47,737 bases of DNA from contig JAGWSR010000003.1 in assembly GCA_028869385.1 (NCBI GenBank), positions 1 to 47,737 on the forward strand, written 5' to 3'. The notes beneath the pieces are model-generated. The model was not told where the DNA came from, made no database searches, and saw nothing but the letters and a program-made list of their open reading frames with translations. Position numbers and translations under genes: made by a program. The stretch is from a bacterium (lineage in GTDB: Bacteria > Vulcanimicrobiota > Vulcanimicrobiia > Vulcanimicrobiales > Vulcanimicrobiaceae). How positions within the stretch are numbered: position 1 is the first letter of the stretch; each line of letters opens with the position of its first letter. Below are positions 8,762 to 18,931 of the stretch, one piece after another.

Positions 8762-9436
8762 ATGAGATACCTGATCGTCGGGTGCGGGCGCGTCGGCTCC
8801 GCACTCGCGAAACTCCTCGACGCGGACGGCAACGAAATCATCGTCGTCGATGAAAACCCCTCCGCCTTCAAACGCCTCGGCCAGAAGTTCAAGGGACACG
8901 TCGTCGTCGGCACCGGCATCGACTACGACGTGCTCAAGCGCGCGGGCGCCGCAACCGCCGACGGTTTCGTCGCGGTGACCGATGGCGACAACCGCAACAT
9001 CATGGCCGCGCTCATCGCGCAGCGCATGTTCAAGATCAAGCGCGTGGTCGCACGCATCTACGATCCGCCGCGCGGACAGATGTACCGCGAACTCGGCATC
9101 CAGACCGTCGTTCCCACGACCGTCGGCGCCAAGCTCATCCGCGACACGTTGATGGAGACGCCGTGGGATCCGGGCCACTCGTTCGACTTCGGCAAGGTAA
9201 CGTCGCTCGCGGCGATCGTCACCGACGTCGATGCGGGCAAGAAGGTCGGGGACATCGAGCGCCCGGGGCGCATCCGCATCGCCGCGATTCGGCGCGGCAC
9301 GAACGGCGTGATGGTCGCTTCCAACGAGCTCGTGCTCGAACTCGGCGACGAGATCAACGCGATCGTCGCACCCGAAGCGATCAGCGAATTCGCAACCATG
9401 TTCCACGGCGCAACGCCGCAGGCGAAGACCGCATAA
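8762..9436 (+). CDS. TrkA-type K+ uptake regulatory protein (first copy)
   Basis: A 224-aa cytosolic NAD-binding subunit of a Trk/Ktr-type potassium channel. It starts with the Rossmann motif MRYLIVGCGRVGS, followed by the acidic strand end VVDE that binds the NAD ribose, and continues as an RCK_N domain to about 120. The remaining ~100 residues form the RCK_C-like domain. It directly abuts a second TrkA-like gene: TAA at 9434-9436, then ATG at 9437. Two single-RCK subunits may act as hetero-octameric ring partners, replacing the double-RCK TrkA of Proteobacteria. No TrkH/KtrB membrane subunit is present in the window. Confidence 0.9.
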   Translation: MRYLIVGCGRVGSALAKLLDADGNEIIVVDENPSAFKRLGQKFKGHVVVGTGIDYDVLKRAGAATADGFVAVTDGDNRNIMAALIAQRMFKIKRVVARIYDPPRGQMYRELGIQTVVPTTVGAKLIRDTLMETPWDPGHSFDFGKVTSLAAIVTDVDAGKKVGDIERPGRIRIAAIRRGTNGVMVASNELVLELGDEINAIVAPEAISEFATMFHGATPQAKTA

Positions 9437-10117
9437 ATGTTCATCCTCATCGTCGGCGGCGGCAAAGTCGGTTCGTACCTGACCCGCGCGCTCATCAACC
9501 AAAAACACGAAGTCGTCGTCGTCGAGAAGTACGAGAAGAAAGCCAAGGCTCTCGACACCCTCATCGACCGGCAAGTGACGATGCTCGGTGACGGCTGCGA
9601 TCCGACGGTACTCGATGCCGCGGGCGTGGCGCGGGCCGACGTCGTGGTCGCCGACACCGGCGACGACGAAGACAACCTCGTGGTCGTACTCCTCACCAAG
9701 AAGAAATCGAAAGCCCGCTGCATCGCGCGCGTCAACAATCCGCGCAACAAGCAGATCTTCGATTCGCTCGATCCCGAAGATCCGGTAACGGTCATCTCTT
9801 CGACCGAGATCATCTTGGACGTGCTCAACGAGCACGTCAACGCCGCGAGCTACTCCGCGGCGCTCGAAACGATGCATCTCTTCGGCAAAGGGAACTTGAG
9901 TTTGGTGCGCATCAGCATCCCCGAGTCGTCGCAGACCGCGAACCGCACGCTCGCCGAGCTCTCGCTCCCGCGCAACAGCGTGATCGTCGCGATCGAGCGC
10001 GAAGGCGAGAACGAGATGTTGATTCCGACGGGCGACACGCAATTGAAGGTCGGCGACAAGATCGTCGCCGTCGTCAAGAACGGCGCGGCCGAGAAGCTCC
10101 AGGCCATCTTCTGCTGA
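9437..10117 (+). CDS. TrkA-type K+ uptake regulatory protein (second copy)
   Basis: A 226-aa paralogue-like partner of the preceding gene. Rossmann motif GGGKVGSYL (about 7-15), VVVEKYEKKA at the end of strand 2, and AGVARADVVVADTGDDEDN mark the RCK_N domain. The C-terminal half ends with a typical RCK_C fold (SVIVAIEREGENEMLIPTGD begins near 179). Start ATG follows the upstream stop without spacing, so the pair is surely one operon and probably one complex. Convergent with the NarL-type response regulator, 7 bp apart. Its position next to kdp genes supports a role in potassium homeostasis. Confidence 0.9.
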   Translation: MFILIVGGGKVGSYLTRALINQKHEVVVVEKYEKKAKALDTLIDRQVTMLGDGCDPTVLDAAGVARADVVVADTGDDEDNLVVVLLTKKKSKARCIARVNNPRNKQIFDSLDPEDPVTVISSTEIILDVLNEHVNAASYSAALETMHLFGKGNLSLVRISIPESSQTANRTLAELSLPRNSVIVAIEREGENEMLIPTGDTQLKVGDKIVAVVKNGAAEKLQAIFC

Positions 10118-10124
10118 TTCGGCG

Positions 10125-10763
10125 CTAGATAAAGCCGCGACGCAGCGCGAGCACGGCCGCCTGCGTGCGGTCCGCGGCGCTCAGCTTCTCGAGAATATCC
10201 CGGATGTGCCCCTTCACCGTGCCGAGTCCGATGGTGAGCGTCGCGGCGATCTCCGCGTTCGCGCGCCCGTCGGCGATGAGGCGCAGTACCTCTACCTCGC
10301 GCGGCGTGAGCGGCGAACCGGCTGAGAGCGGCGCCGCCCGCGGAGAGAAGCGCGCGAGCACGACGTGCGCGATGCGCGGGTCGAAGTACGCGCCGCCGTC
10401 GCGCGCGATGCGCACGGCATCGACCAGGACGTCGAGCGGCGACGACTTGAGGCAATACGCATCGGCTCCGGCGGCGAGCGCCGCGATCACCTCTTCTTCT
10501 ACGTCCACCATCGTCATGATGACGACGCGCGTTTGCGGAAACTCGTGCTTGACGCGTTGCGTGAGCGCGATGCCGTCGAGTCCGGGTAGGCCGAGGTCGA
10601 TCACCGCGACGTCGGGCCGTTCGCGCGCGATCGTCGCGTAGCCCGCCACCCCGTCGGCCGCCTCGCCGACGACCGCGTAGGCCGCTCCGAGCGCGGTCTT
10701 CATCCCCTCGCGCGTGAGGGCGTGATCCTCCACGATCACGACGCGCGCGGATTGTTCGCTCAC
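10125..10763 (-). CDS. NarL/FixJ-type response regulator
   Basis: A 212-aa two-component regulator. The receiver domain (about 7-122) has the acidic pair E12-D13, phospho-acceptor D56 (VIDLGLPG), a Thr in IMTMVD and Lys in YCLKSS. The C-terminal LuxR-type helix-turn-helix (about 145-205) has LTPREVEVLRLIADGRANAE. It overlaps the upstream histidine kinase gene by 4 bp, making the kinase its near-certain partner. Its place beside the Kdp genes suggests it may replace KdpE, although KdpE proteins are of the OmpR winged-helix class. That role is inference. Confidence 0.93.
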   Translation of the reverse strand: MSEQSARVVIVEDHALTREGMKTALGAAYAVVGEAADGVAGYATIARERPDVAVIDLGLPGLDGIALTQRVKHEFPQTRVVIMTMVDVEEEVIAALAAGADAYCLKSSPLDVLVDAVRIARDGGAYFDPRIAHVVLARFSPRAAPLSAGSPLTPREVEVLRLIADGRANAEIAATLTIGLGTVKGHIRDILEKLSAADRTQAAVLALRRGFI

Positions 10764-12298
10764 GCGGATGCTCCTTCGAGCGGAAGCTCGAGACGAAAGA
10801 TGCTCCCTTGGGGTACGCGCGGCTCGTACGCGACGCGTCCGCCGTACTTTTCGGCGATGCGCCGCACGATATAGAGTCCGAGTCCCGTACCGCCGCCCGC
10901 GCGAACGCCCGCGAAGCGCTCGAAGAGGCGCGCGCGCCGTTCCGGCGGCACGCCGTAGCCGTCGTCGAACACGGCGATCGTGAGCGTGGAGGCGTCGCGC
11001 CGCACGTCGAGTGCGATCTCGCCCCCTTCGGGCGTGGCTTCGATCGCGTTGGCGGCAAGGTTCGCTACCGCGCGCCGCAGTTCGTCCGCGTTCACCACGA
11101 GTGTGGCATCGGCGGCGTCGCGCGCGAGCGCGAAGCGCACGCCGCGCACCTCGGCGAGCGGCGAGAGCTCATCGAGCACGCGTCGCAGCACGTCTCGCAC
11201 GCCGACGGCCGCGGTGTCGCGGGCATCCTCGCCCGCTTCGTAGCGTGCGACCAGCAAGAGCGTCTCGACCATGCGGCGTTGCTCGGCGTTGGAGGCGAGC
11301 ATCGAGCGCGCGATCCGCACGTAGCGTTCCGGAAGCTCGCCGTACGCGCCGTCGAGAGCCTGATGCAGCGTGACGTCGGCGGCGACGATCGGCGTTCGGA
11401 GATCGTGTGCGAGCGCATAGACGATGTCGCGAATAACGTCGCTGCGCTGCTGCAACGCGTCCTTTTGCCGCGCGATCTCGGCGTTTTGCTCCGCGAGACG
11501 CACGAAGAGCTGCGCCTGCTCGATCGCGATGCCGAGGTTGGCGACGAAATCGTCGAGCGCCGCGCGCTCGACGCTCGTCGGGCGATGCGTGCGCCAACGC
11601 AGCACGAGCGCGACTTCCCCTTCGCCGACCGGGAGCGACGCGACGACGGCGGTATCGCCGATAAGCCGCCCGAGCGGTTCGTCGGCGTCGATGGCGAGCG
11701 AGCGCCGTTCGCTGCGCGCGCGCTCCACGAGCGAGGCGATCTCGGGGCTGAGCGCCTCACGCGACACGCGCATCTCGTCGTCGCCGTCGCCCACATCGTA
11801 GAGTTCGGGTACGTCGAGCGCCGATGCGCGCGAGACGATCGTCACGCGATCGGCGGCGCTCACGAGGCGCGCCTCGCGTACCGCCGCCCGCAGGATCAAT
11901 TCGTGGTTCAGACTCGCGCGCACGTGTTCGAGCGCGTGACGCAGCGCGCGTTCCCGCTCGATCTGTCGCGCGCGTTCGTCCGACTCGCCGGCGCGGCGCG
12001 CGCTCTCCTGGGCACGAATCGTGAGCACGCCAACGAGCACGAAGGACGCCGCCGCGAGCAGCCGATCTCCGAGCGCGATCGAATCCCAGCGAAATCCGGC
12101 CTGCACGCCGTTGACGTATCCGGAGACGAGATTCGCCACTTCGGCAAGGATCATCAATCGCACCGTGAGCTGCGGGCGCAAGGCAAGCGCCGAGAGGGCG
12201 ATCGGACCGTCGAGCAGGATCGCCGCGACGAAGAGTTGCGGCGTAAAGATATCGATAACCCAGGCGAGCGCGAGCAGGCCGTAACAGAGCCAGGTCAT
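10760..12298 (-). CDS. Sensor histidine kinase with membrane N-terminus and GAF-like domain
   Basis: A kinase of about 512 aa. About four hydrophobic helices occupy the first ~110 residues, starting MTWLCYGLLALAWVIDIF. A coiled-coil linker follows, then a GAF-like region (about 135-265). The HisKA domain has the H-box LAHDLRTPIV, with the phospho-His near residue 297. HATPase_c has N-box LAANAIEATPEGG, DDGYGVP and the G2 box GGTGLGLYIVRRI. ATG at 12298 was chosen; an in-frame GTG at 12331 would add 11 residues. It is divergent from the kinase-less KdpD-like gene and overlaps its response regulator by 4 bp. It may serve as the kinase for the KdpD-like sensor, which lacks one; untested. Confidence 0.9.
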   Translation of the reverse strand: MTWLCYGLLALAWVIDIFTPQLFVAAILLDGPIALSALALRPQLTVRLMILAEVANLVSGYVNGVQAGFRWDSIALGDRLLAAASFVLVGVLTIRAQESARRAGESDERARQIERERALRHALEHVRASLNHELILRAAVREARLVSAADRVTIVSRASALDVPELYDVGDGDDEMRVSREALSPEIASLVERARSERRSLAIDADEPLGRLIGDTAVVASLPVGEGEVALVLRWRTHRPTSVERAALDDFVANLGIAIEQAQLFVRLAEQNAEIARQKDALQQRSDVIRDIVYALAHDLRTPIVAADVTLHQALDGAYGELPERYVRIARSMLASNAEQRRMVETLLLVARYEAGEDARDTAAVGVRDVLRRVLDELSPLAEVRGVRFALARDAADATLVVNADELRRAVANLAANAIEATPEGGEIALDVRRDASTLTIAVFDDGYGVPPERRARLFERFAGVRAGGGTGLGLYIVRRIAEKYGGRVAYEPRVPQGSIFRLELPLEGASA

Positions 12299-12357
12299 CA
12301 CCGAATGCGCCTTCGCGCGCAAGCATTCCACGCCTGCGCCGCGAAGCGACCCCGACG

Positions 12358-14484
12358 ATGGAACGCTCCACCCCCGAGCAGTTGCTGCGCGAATACGGCG
12401 AACGCGCGCGTCTGGTGATCTACATCGCTGCGACCGCCGGTGCGGGAAAGACGCGGCGCCTCCTCACCGACGCGCATCGCCTGAAGGTCGCCGGTAAGCG
12501 CGTCGCGATCGGGTGGATCGAGACCAAGGAGCGGCCCGATCTCGAACGGCTCGCCGAGGGCTTCGCGCGAATTCCGCCGCGCAGCGCGAGGGCGGGAGAT
12601 CGTACATACGACGAGTTCGATCTCGACGCCGCGCTCGTGGCCAAACCCGACGTCATCATCCTCGACGAGCTGGCCCACGACAATCTCAGCGGGAGTCGGA
12701 ACGGCAAACGCTGGCAGGACGCGCTCGCGTTGCGCGATGCCGGCATCAGCGTGATCGGCGCGTTCAACATCGCGCACCTCGAGTCGGTCTCCGCCACCGC
12801 GGAGTCGCTGCTCGGCCATCCGGTGCGCGCGATCGTTCCACTCTCGTTTCTCAAGAGCGCCGACGACGTAATCGCCCTTGACGCCTCTCCCGAGTTGATC
12901 CGCCGCCGACTCGCGGCGGGCAAGATCGTGCAGCCCGACGACATCGCTCGCGCCGAGAGCGGCGCGTTCAAAGAAGCGACGCTGCGGATGCTGCGCGAGC
13001 TCCTCCTGCGCACCATCGACGACCTGACGATTCCCATCGTCGCCGCGGCGAGCGTCTCGAGCGCGATCGCGCTCGTGCCGCCGGAGATCGACGCACGCGC
13101 GTTTCTCGAGCGCAGCGCGCCCGTCGCAGCCGCATTCGATCTTCGGCTCGACGTCCAGCCGGGAGAGAACGCCGACGTGCACGCGATCGAACGCGTCGCG
13201 AGCACTCTCGACGCCGACGTGCTTCCGGTCGCCAACCTGCAGCGCATCGAAACCGGCGCGCTCCGAGCCGCGATGGTCGCCATGCCGAACGGCAAACTCG
13301 CCGCGAAGACCGTCAACGCGCCGGTCGAGCGCGACATCTTCGTCGTGGACGCGACCCAAACGTATCTCGAACGCTCCGTGTTCACGACGCCGCTGTCGGG
13401 AACGCTCGGCGATCGCATGCGCGTCGGATACGGCAGGCTCACGGTCTTTCTCGGCGGCGCGGCGGGCGCAGGCAAGACCTACGCGATGCTCGACCGCGGG
13501 CATCAACTCCGCGCCGACGGCGTAGATGCCGTCATCGGCCTCGTCGAGACGCATCGGCGCCCCGAGACCGAGGCGTTGATCGGCGATCTCCCGATCGTTC
13601 CGCGCAAGCAGATCGTCGCCGACGGCATAACCTACTCCGAGATGGATCGCGAAGCGATCCTCGCGCGCAAGCCGAGCGTCGTGCTCGTCGACGAACTCGC
13701 GCACACCAACGCCCCCGGCTCGCTCGGACCCAAGCGCTTTATGGACGTCCTCGCCTTCTTGCGCGCCGGAATCGACGTCCTGACCACGCTCAACGTGCAG
13801 CATCTCGAAGCGTTGAGCGACGTCGTCTATCGCCTCACCGGAACGATCGTGCGCGAGACGCTGCCCGACGGCATCCTGCCGCTCGCCGATGAGGTGATCT
13901 TGATCGACGTCTCGCCGGAGACGCTGCGCGAGCGCCTCCGCGCGGGAAAGATCTATCCGCCCGAGCGCATCGAGGCGGCCCTCGCCAACTTCTTCCGCAC
14001 CGAGAATCTGGCGTCGCTGCGCGAACTCGCGATTCGCGAAGTGCTGCGCGCGCGCATTCGCGAGCGCATCACCGCGCCGTTCGGCCGGTTGCTGCTGAGC
14101 GTCGTCGCGCGCCCCGAGGACATGATGCTCATTCGCAAGGCGAGCCGTCTCGCCGCGCGGCTCGAGGTCGATTTCGCCATCGCGCACATCGCGGAACCGC
14201 GTGACGTGGTCGATCCGGACTGCCTCGCCGAGTTCGAGCGACTCGCGCGCACCATCAACGCGACATGGCGCGACGAACGCGCGCCCGATGCCTCCGTGCG
14301 CCTCATCGAGGTCGCGCGCGAGCATCCCGAAACCGTGGTCGCCGTCGGCGGCACCCATCGCGCGCCGCGTTGGCCCGCACGCAATGCCTTCGCCCGCCGC
14401 CTGCTCGACGCCGGTGCGAAAGAACTGATCGTGCTTGCGCGGCCGAAGCCGAACGCGCCGAACGCCGACGACGAAGATGCTTAG
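12358..14484 (+). CDS. Tandem KdpD sensor-module protein without kinase
   Basis: A 708-aa protein built from two successive KdpD N-terminal modules. Module 1: Walker A AATAGAGKT (about 24-32), Walker B-like VIILDELAHDN (about 99-109), then a USP-like segment (about 225-340). Module 2: Walker A GGAAGAGKT (about 366-374), VVLVDELAHTN (about 441-451), AGIDVLTTLNVQHLE, then a C-terminal USP-like domain (about 580-695). The membrane helices, GAF, HisKA and HATPase domains of a standard ~890-aa KdpD are absent, and no frameshift remnant follows. KdpD N-domains sense potassium and cyclic di-AMP or ATP in other species. Module 1 deviates more from the consensus (ELAHDNLSGSRN instead of HTNAPGS). Its stop overlaps the stop of convergent kdpC (shared TTAG at 14481-14484). 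It probably works with the divergent kinase. Confidence 0.9.
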   Translation: MERSTPEQLLREYGERARLVIYIAATAGAGKTRRLLTDAHRLKVAGKRVAIGWIETKERPDLERLAEGFARIPPRSARAGDRTYDEFDLDAALVAKPDVIILDELAHDNLSGSRNGKRWQDALALRDAGISVIGAFNIAHLESVSATAESLLGHPVRAIVPLSFLKSADDVIALDASPELIRRRLAAGKIVQPDDIARAESGAFKEATLRMLRELLLRTIDDLTIPIVAAASVSSAIALVPPEIDARAFLERSAPVAAAFDLRLDVQPGENADVHAIERVASTLDADVLPVANLQRIETGALRAAMVAMPNGKLAAKTVNAPVERDIFVVDATQTYLERSVFTTPLSGTLGDRMRVGYGRLTVFLGGAAGAGKTYAMLDRGHQLRADGVDAVIGLVETHRRPETEALIGDLPIVPRKQIVADGITYSEMDREAILARKPSVVLVDELAHTNAPGSLGPKRFMDVLAFLRAGIDVLTTLNVQHLEALSDVVYRLTGTIVRETLPDGILPLADEVILIDVSPETLRERLRAGKIYPPERIEAALANFFRTENLASLRELAIREVLRARIRERITAPFGRLLLSVVARPEDMMLIRKASRLAARLEVDFAIAHIAEPRDVVDPDCLAEFERLARTINATWRDERAPDASVRLIEVAREHPETVVAVGGTHRAPRWPARNAFARRLLDAGAKELIVLARPKPNAPNADDEDA

Positions 14485-15068
14485 CGGCCCGCGGACGCGC
14501 TCGATGCGTCCAGGGCGAGGTTCAGGCGTAACACGTTGACGCGCGGCTCGCCGAGAATCCCGAAGGTTCTTCCCTCGATCGTGCGCGCGATGACGCCGTT
14601 GACGCTCGCGAGCGCGAGCCCGCGCGCCTTCGCGACCCGCGGAGCCTGATAGTAGGCCGCTTCGGGGCTGATCTCCGGATCGATGCCGCTCGCGCTCGAC
14701 GTCACGAGATCCATCGGCACCGGGAGCGTCGCATCGGGATTCTCGTTGCGCAACGCGACGATCGCCGCGCGCGTCGCATCCAGCAACTTCTTCGAGGACG
14801 GCGCGAGATTGGTTCCCCCGGTCGACGTGGGATCGTAACCGTCTTTCCCCGCGGCGGAGGGTCGCCCGTGGAAGTAGCGCGCCTGCGTCCAGCGCTCGCC
14901 GATGATCGCCGAGCCCACGACGCGGCCGCCCTGCGTAACGAGCGCCCCGTTTGCCTGCCACGGAAAGAGCAGTTGCGCGAGTCCCGTCATCGCAAGCGGA
15001 TAGATCAAGCCTAGCACGATGACGCTGACGATCGTAAGGCGTACGGAGACGCCGAGTTGTCGAATCAT
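14481..15068 (-). CDS. kdpC: K+-transporting ATPase subunit C
   Basis: A 195-aa KdpC, the single-span subunit of the KdpFABC potassium pump that contacts KdpB and raises its ATP affinity. One N-terminal transmembrane helix (about 10-32) is followed by the conserved soluble domain with GERWTQARYFHGRPSAAG, DLVTSSASGIDPEISPEAA and the RVAKARGL segment. It is the last gene of the kdp operon, 12 nt after kdpB, and its TAA overlaps the TAG of the convergent KdpD-like gene. Length is normal. Confidence 0.97.
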   Translation of the reverse strand: MIRQLGVSVRLTIVSVIVLGLIYPLAMTGLAQLLFPWQANGALVTQGGRVVGSAIIGERWTQARYFHGRPSAAGKDGYDPTSTGGTNLAPSSKKLLDATRAAIVALRNENPDATLPVPMDLVTSSASGIDPEISPEAAYYQAPRVAKARGLALASVNGVIARTIEGRTFGILGEPRVNVLRLNLALDASSASAGR

Positions 15069-15080
15069 GTCGTGATGCCT

Positions 15081-17132
15081 TTAGGTGAGGTGGAACGCGG
15101 AGAGCAGCAGATCGATGAGCTTGATCCCGATGAACGGCACGATGAGACCGCCCAGGCCGTAGATGAGCACGTTCGTGCGGAGCACGACGTTCGCGCCTCG
15201 CGGTTCATACTTCACACCGCGCAAAGCGAGCGGCACGAGCGCGATGATCACGAGTGCGTTGAAGATCACCGCGCTCAAGATCGCGCTCTGCGGCGTGGCG
15301 AGGTGCATGATGTTGAGCACGCCCATCGCCGGGTACGCCGCGGCGAACATCGCCGGAAGGATCGCGAAGTACTTCGCGACGTCGTTCGCAATCGAGAACG
15401 TCGTAAGCGCTCCGCGCGTCATCAGCAACTGCTTGCCGATCTCGACGACCTCGATCAGTTTGGTCGGATCGGAGTCGAGATCGACCATGTTCGCCGCCTC
15501 CTTGGCCGCTTGCGTGCCCGAGTTCATCGCCACGCCCACGTCGGCTTGCGCGAGCGCGGGCGCGTCGTTGGTGCCGTCTCCCGTCATCGCCACGAGACGG
15601 CCCGAACTCTGCTCGCGTTTTATGAGGTTCATCTTCGCCTCGGGCGTCGCTTCGGCGAGAAAATCGTCCACGCCGGCCTCGCTCGCAATCGCCGCGGCGG
15701 TGAGGGGATTATCACCCGTGATCATCACCGTGCGAATCCCCATCGCACGCAGACGAGCGAAGCGCTCGCGCATGTTCGGTTTGAGGATGTCTTTGAGATA
15801 GATCACGCCGAGCACGCGACCCTCGCGTGCGAGCAAGAGCGGCGTACCACCGGCCCGCGCGATGCGTTCCACGTGCGCCGCGAGTTCGGGAGACGGATCG
15901 CCATCACGTTCGCGAACCCACGCGAGCACCGCATCGGGGGCACCCTTGCGGATCAGCGTGCCGTCGGCAAGATCTACGCCGCTCATCCGCGTGTACGCAC
16001 TGAACGGGACGAAGCTCGCATCGGTTGGCTCGTCGAGAGCGATGCCGGCATCGCGCGCGAGGAGCACGATCGAACGCCCTTCCGGGGTCTCGTCGGCAAG
16101 CGAAGAGAGGTAGGCTGCCCGTGCCACTTCGTCGGCGGCGACGCCCGGCGCGGCAATGAATTCGGTCGCGCGCCGGTTTCCGAGCGTGATCGTTCCCGTC
16201 TTGTCCAAGAGCAGCGTATCTACATCGCCGGCCGCCTCGACCGCGCGTCCGCTCATCGCGAGCACGTTGCGTTGCATCACGCGGTCCATGCCCGCGATGC
16301 CGATCGCGGAGAGCAAGCCGCCGATCGTGGTGGGAATCAGACAGACCAGGAGCGCGATCAGCACGGTCAGCGTCTGTCGCGCACCTGCGTAGAGCGAGTA
16401 CGGCAAGAGCGTTGCGACCGCCACCAGAAAGACGATGGTGAGTCCCGAGAGGAGGATCGAGAGCGCGATCTCGTTCGGCGTCTTCTGACGCTGCGCGCCC
16501 TCGACGAGCCCGATCATCCGGTCGAGAAACGTCTCGCCGGGATTGGCGGTTATCTTGACGTCAATCGTATCGCTCAAGACACGCGTTCCACCGGTAACGG
16601 CGCTTCGGTCGCCGCCTGCCTCGCGCACGACCGGTGCGGATTCGCCCGTTATCGCCGATTCGTCCACCATCGCGGCGCCGCTCACGACTTCGCCGTCACC
16701 GGGAATCACGTCGCCGGCTTCGACGCGAACGACATCGCCTTTGCGCAGTTGCGTCGAGGCGACGCTCTCGACGATACCGTTGCTCCAGCGCTTGGCGAGC
16801 GTGTCGGACTTACTGCGGCGAAGGAATTCCGCTTGCGCTTTTCCTCGCCCCTCGGCGACCGCTTCGGCAAAGTTGGCGAAGAGCACGGTAAACCAGAGCC
16901 ACGCAGCGATGGCCAGATCGAATCCGCGTTGCGGTGCGTGCAGCACGAGATCGCGCGCAAAGAAGAGACTCGTGACGAGTGCGCCGACCTCGACGATGAA
17001 CATCACCGGATTGCGCATCATCCAGCGCGGATCGAGCTTCGTAAACGAATCCCGAATCGCGCGCTGCACGATCGCCCGGTCGAAAAGCTCGCGCGCCTGC
17101 GCGCGGCGCGCCAAACGACGTTGCGAGAGCAT
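15081..17132 (-). CDS. kdpB: K+-transporting P-type ATPase subunit B
   Basis: The catalytic P-type ATPase subunit of KdpFABC, 683 aa. The phosphorylation motif [11 protein letters not shown] places the acyl-phosphate Asp near 309. The actuator loop has TGES, the nucleotide domain has KGAPDAVL, and the hinge has [18 protein letters not shown]. Seven or so membrane helices surround these. The start codon overlaps the kdpA stop by one base (TAATG), as expected for coupled translation of a stoichiometric complex. Length and motif spacing match the family. Confidence 0.98.
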   Translation of the reverse strand: MLSQRRLARRAQARELFDRAIVQRAIRDSFTKLDPRWMMRNPVMFIVEVGALVTSLFFARDLVLHAPQRGFDLAIAAWLWFTVLFANFAEAVAEGRGKAQAEFLRRSKSDTLAKRWSNGIVESVASTQLRKGDVVRVEAGDVIPGDGEVVSGAAMVDESAITGESAPVVREAGGDRSAVTGGTRVLSDTIDVKITANPGETFLDRMIGLVEGAQRQKTPNEIALSILLSGLTIVFLVAVATLLPYSLYAGARQTLTVLIALLVCLIPTTIGGLLSAIGIAGMDRVMQRNVLAMSGRAVEAAGDVDTLLLDKTGTITLGNRRATEFIAAPGVAADEVARAAYLSSLADETPEGRSIVLLARDAGIALDEPTDASFVPFSAYTRMSGVDLADGTLIRKGAPDAVLAWVRERDGDPSPELAAHVERIARAGGTPLLLAREGRVLGVIYLKDILKPNMRERFARLRAMGIRTVMITGDNPLTAAAIASEAGVDDFLAEATPEAKMNLIKREQSSGRLVAMTGDGTNDAPALAQADVGVAMNSGTQAAKEAANMVDLDSDPTKLIEVVEIGKQLLMTRGALTTFSIANDVAKYFAILPAMFAAAYPAMGVLNIMHLATPQSAILSAVIFNALVIIALVPLALRGVKYEPRGANVVLRTNVLIYGLGGLIVPFIGIKLIDLLLSAFHLT

Positions 17133-18832
17133 TAGAACGTCTTCCCTTGCAGCACGAGGAGGTGTTCGACAATCGGGCCGAGCGCGTCGGCCGGAAGGAA
17201 GGTGAGCGCGCCGACGATCAGGATCGTTCCGAGGAGGAGCGCGACGAAGATGCCGGAGTTGGTGCTGAAGCTGCCGACCCCCGGCGCGACCGGTCGCTTC
17301 TGCGCGAGCGACCCCGCGAGCGCGAGCACCGGGACGATGACGGCGAATCGCCCGAAGAGCATCGTGACCCCGGTGACGAGGTTATAGAACCGATTTGGGC
17401 CGAGCCCGGCGAAGGCGGAACCGTTGTTCGCGTTGGTTGAACTGAACGCGTAGAGCATCTCCGAAAACCCGTGCGGCCCGGCGTTCCCGAGCGTCGCGAG
17501 CCCCATCGGCGTGATCGCCGCCACCGCCGTCGGCACGAGCACGAGCACTGGGGTGACGAGGATCGCGAGGATCGCGAACTGCACCTCGCGTCGCTCGATC
17601 TTCTTTCCGAGCAATTCGGGCGTGCGTCCGACCATCAACCCCGCGATAAAGACCGTGAGCACGACGAAGACGAGCATGCCGTAGAGTCCGCTGCCGACGC
17701 CGCCGAAGACGATCTCGCCGAGTTGCATGTTGACCAGCGGCACGAGCCCACCGAGCGCCGTGAACGAATCGTGCATCGCGTTGACCGCGCCGCACGACGT
17801 GTCGGTCGTCACCGTCGCAAAGAGCGCCGACGCGGCCGCTCCAAACCGTACTTCTTTGCCTTCGAGGTTCGGGCCGAGCACGCCGAGCCGATGCACGAGC
17901 GGATTGCCCGCTGCCTCGGATGCGTACGTACACGCGAACCCGGCAAAGAAAAGTAACGCCATCGCCGTGAAGATCGCCCACCCTTGACGTGTGTCGTTCG
18001 CCATCCGTCCGTAGGTGTACGTGAGGCCCGCGCCGATCGCAAAGATGAGGATGAGTTCGAGAAAATCGCTGAACGGATTCGGGTTCTCGTTCGGCGAGCT
18101 GGAGTTGGCGTTGACGAAGCCGCCGCCGTTGGTACCGAACTCCTTGATCGCTTCCTGCGAAGCCATCGGACCGCCGGTGATCGCTTGCGTCACGCCGCCG
18201 AGCGTCGTCACGTCGCGATATGGGTTAAAGTTCTGCGGCATCCCCTGCCACACGAAGATCAATCCGAACGCCATCGATACCGGCAGCAACAGATAGAGAC
18301 ACGCGCGCGTGAGATCCACCCAAAAGTTGCCGAGCGTCTGCGCCGAACTGCGCACGATGCCGCGGATCACGGCGAGCGCGATCGCGATGCCCGCTCCGGC
18401 GGAGACGAAATTGTGCCAGGTGAGGCCCGCCATCTGCGAGAGGTAGCTCATCGTGCTCTCGCCAGCATAGAACTGCCAATTCGTATTCGTCGTAAAGCTG
18501 ACCGCCGTGTTCCACGCGAGATCGGGCGCGAGATTGTCGAAGTGCTGCGGATTGAGCGGCAGCCACTTCTGCGTGCGCAGGAGCACGAAGAGATAGGCGA
18601 GACCAACGAGCGAGAAGACGAGCACGCAGATCGCGTACACCCGCCAGCTCATCTCCTCATCTTCGCGCACGCCGCCGAGACGATAGATCAGGCGCTCCAC
18701 GGGAACGAGCACCGGCGAGAGCCACGTGCGTTGGCCCGCGAAGACCGCGGCCATGTAGAGTCCGAGCGGTTTCGTAAGCGCGAGTACGATCGCGAAGAAT
18801 GCCAAAGCCTGGAGCCAACCGGTGAGCGTCAT
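17132..18832 (-). CDS. kdpA: K+-transporting ATPase subunit A
   Basis: The potassium-selective channel-like subunit of KdpFABC, 566 aa, with about ten transmembrane helices and four selectivity-filter-like repeats, including [47 protein letters not shown] and [14 protein letters not shown]. It lies 8 nt after the kdpF stop and overlaps kdpB by one base. Full length with no disruption; it would give micromolar-affinity potassium uptake at low external K+. Confidence 0.98.
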   Translation of the reverse strand: MTLTGWLQALAFFAIVLALTKPLGLYMAAVFAGQRTWLSPVLVPVERLIYRLGGVREDEEMSWRVYAICVLVFSLVGLAYLFVLLRTQKWLPLNPQHFDNLAPDLAWNTAVSFTTNTNWQFYAGESTMSYLSQMAGLTWHNFVSAGAGIAIALAVIRGIVRSSAQTLGNFWVDLTRACLYLLLPVSMAFGLIFVWQGMPQNFNPYRDVTTLGGVTQAITGGPMASQEAIKEFGTNGGGFVNANSSSPNENPNPFSDFLELILIFAIGAGLTYTYGRMANDTRQGWAIFTAMALLFFAGFACTYASEAAGNPLVHRLGVLGPNLEGKEVRFGAAASALFATVTTDTSCGAVNAMHDSFTALGGLVPLVNMQLGEIVFGGVGSGLYGMLVFVVLTVFIAGLMVGRTPELLGKKIERREVQFAILAILVTPVLVLVPTAVAAITPMGLATLGNAGPHGFSEMLYAFSSTNANNGSAFAGLGPNRFYNLVTGVTMLFGRFAVIVPVLALAGSLAQKRPVAPGVGSFSTNSGIFVALLLGTILIVGALTFLPADALGPIVEHLLVLQGKTF

Positions 18833-18840
18833 CTGGTCTC

Positions 18841-18930
18841 CTAGAATTTTTCCGGGCGCAGCATCGCATAGAGAACGTACGCCAGGGCGGCGAGCGTCAG
18901 CGCGAGCCCGAGCAGATCGTCGAACGACAT
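18841..18930 (-). CDS. kdpF: KdpF small stabilising subunit
   Basis: A 29-residue single-span peptide, MSFDDLLGLALTLAALAYVLYAMLRPEKF. The hydrophobic helix followed by L-x-x-PE-x-F is characteristic of KdpF, which binds between KdpA and KdpB and stabilises the complex. It is located exactly where expected, one base after the barrel gene stop and 8 nt before kdpA. Confidence 0.93.
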   Translation of the reverse strand: MSFDDLLGLALTLAALAYVLYAMLRPEKF

Positions 18931-18931
18931 C

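Noticed and set aside
12298..14961. 887-codon open frame on the minus strand opposite the KdpD-like gene
   Set aside because: Arg/Ala-rich shadow of a GC-rich coding region; no domain, and the sense protein is clearly conserved.
15057..17135. 692-codon plus-strand frame through kdpB
   Set aside because: Antisense shadow of kdpB with His/Arg-biased composition.
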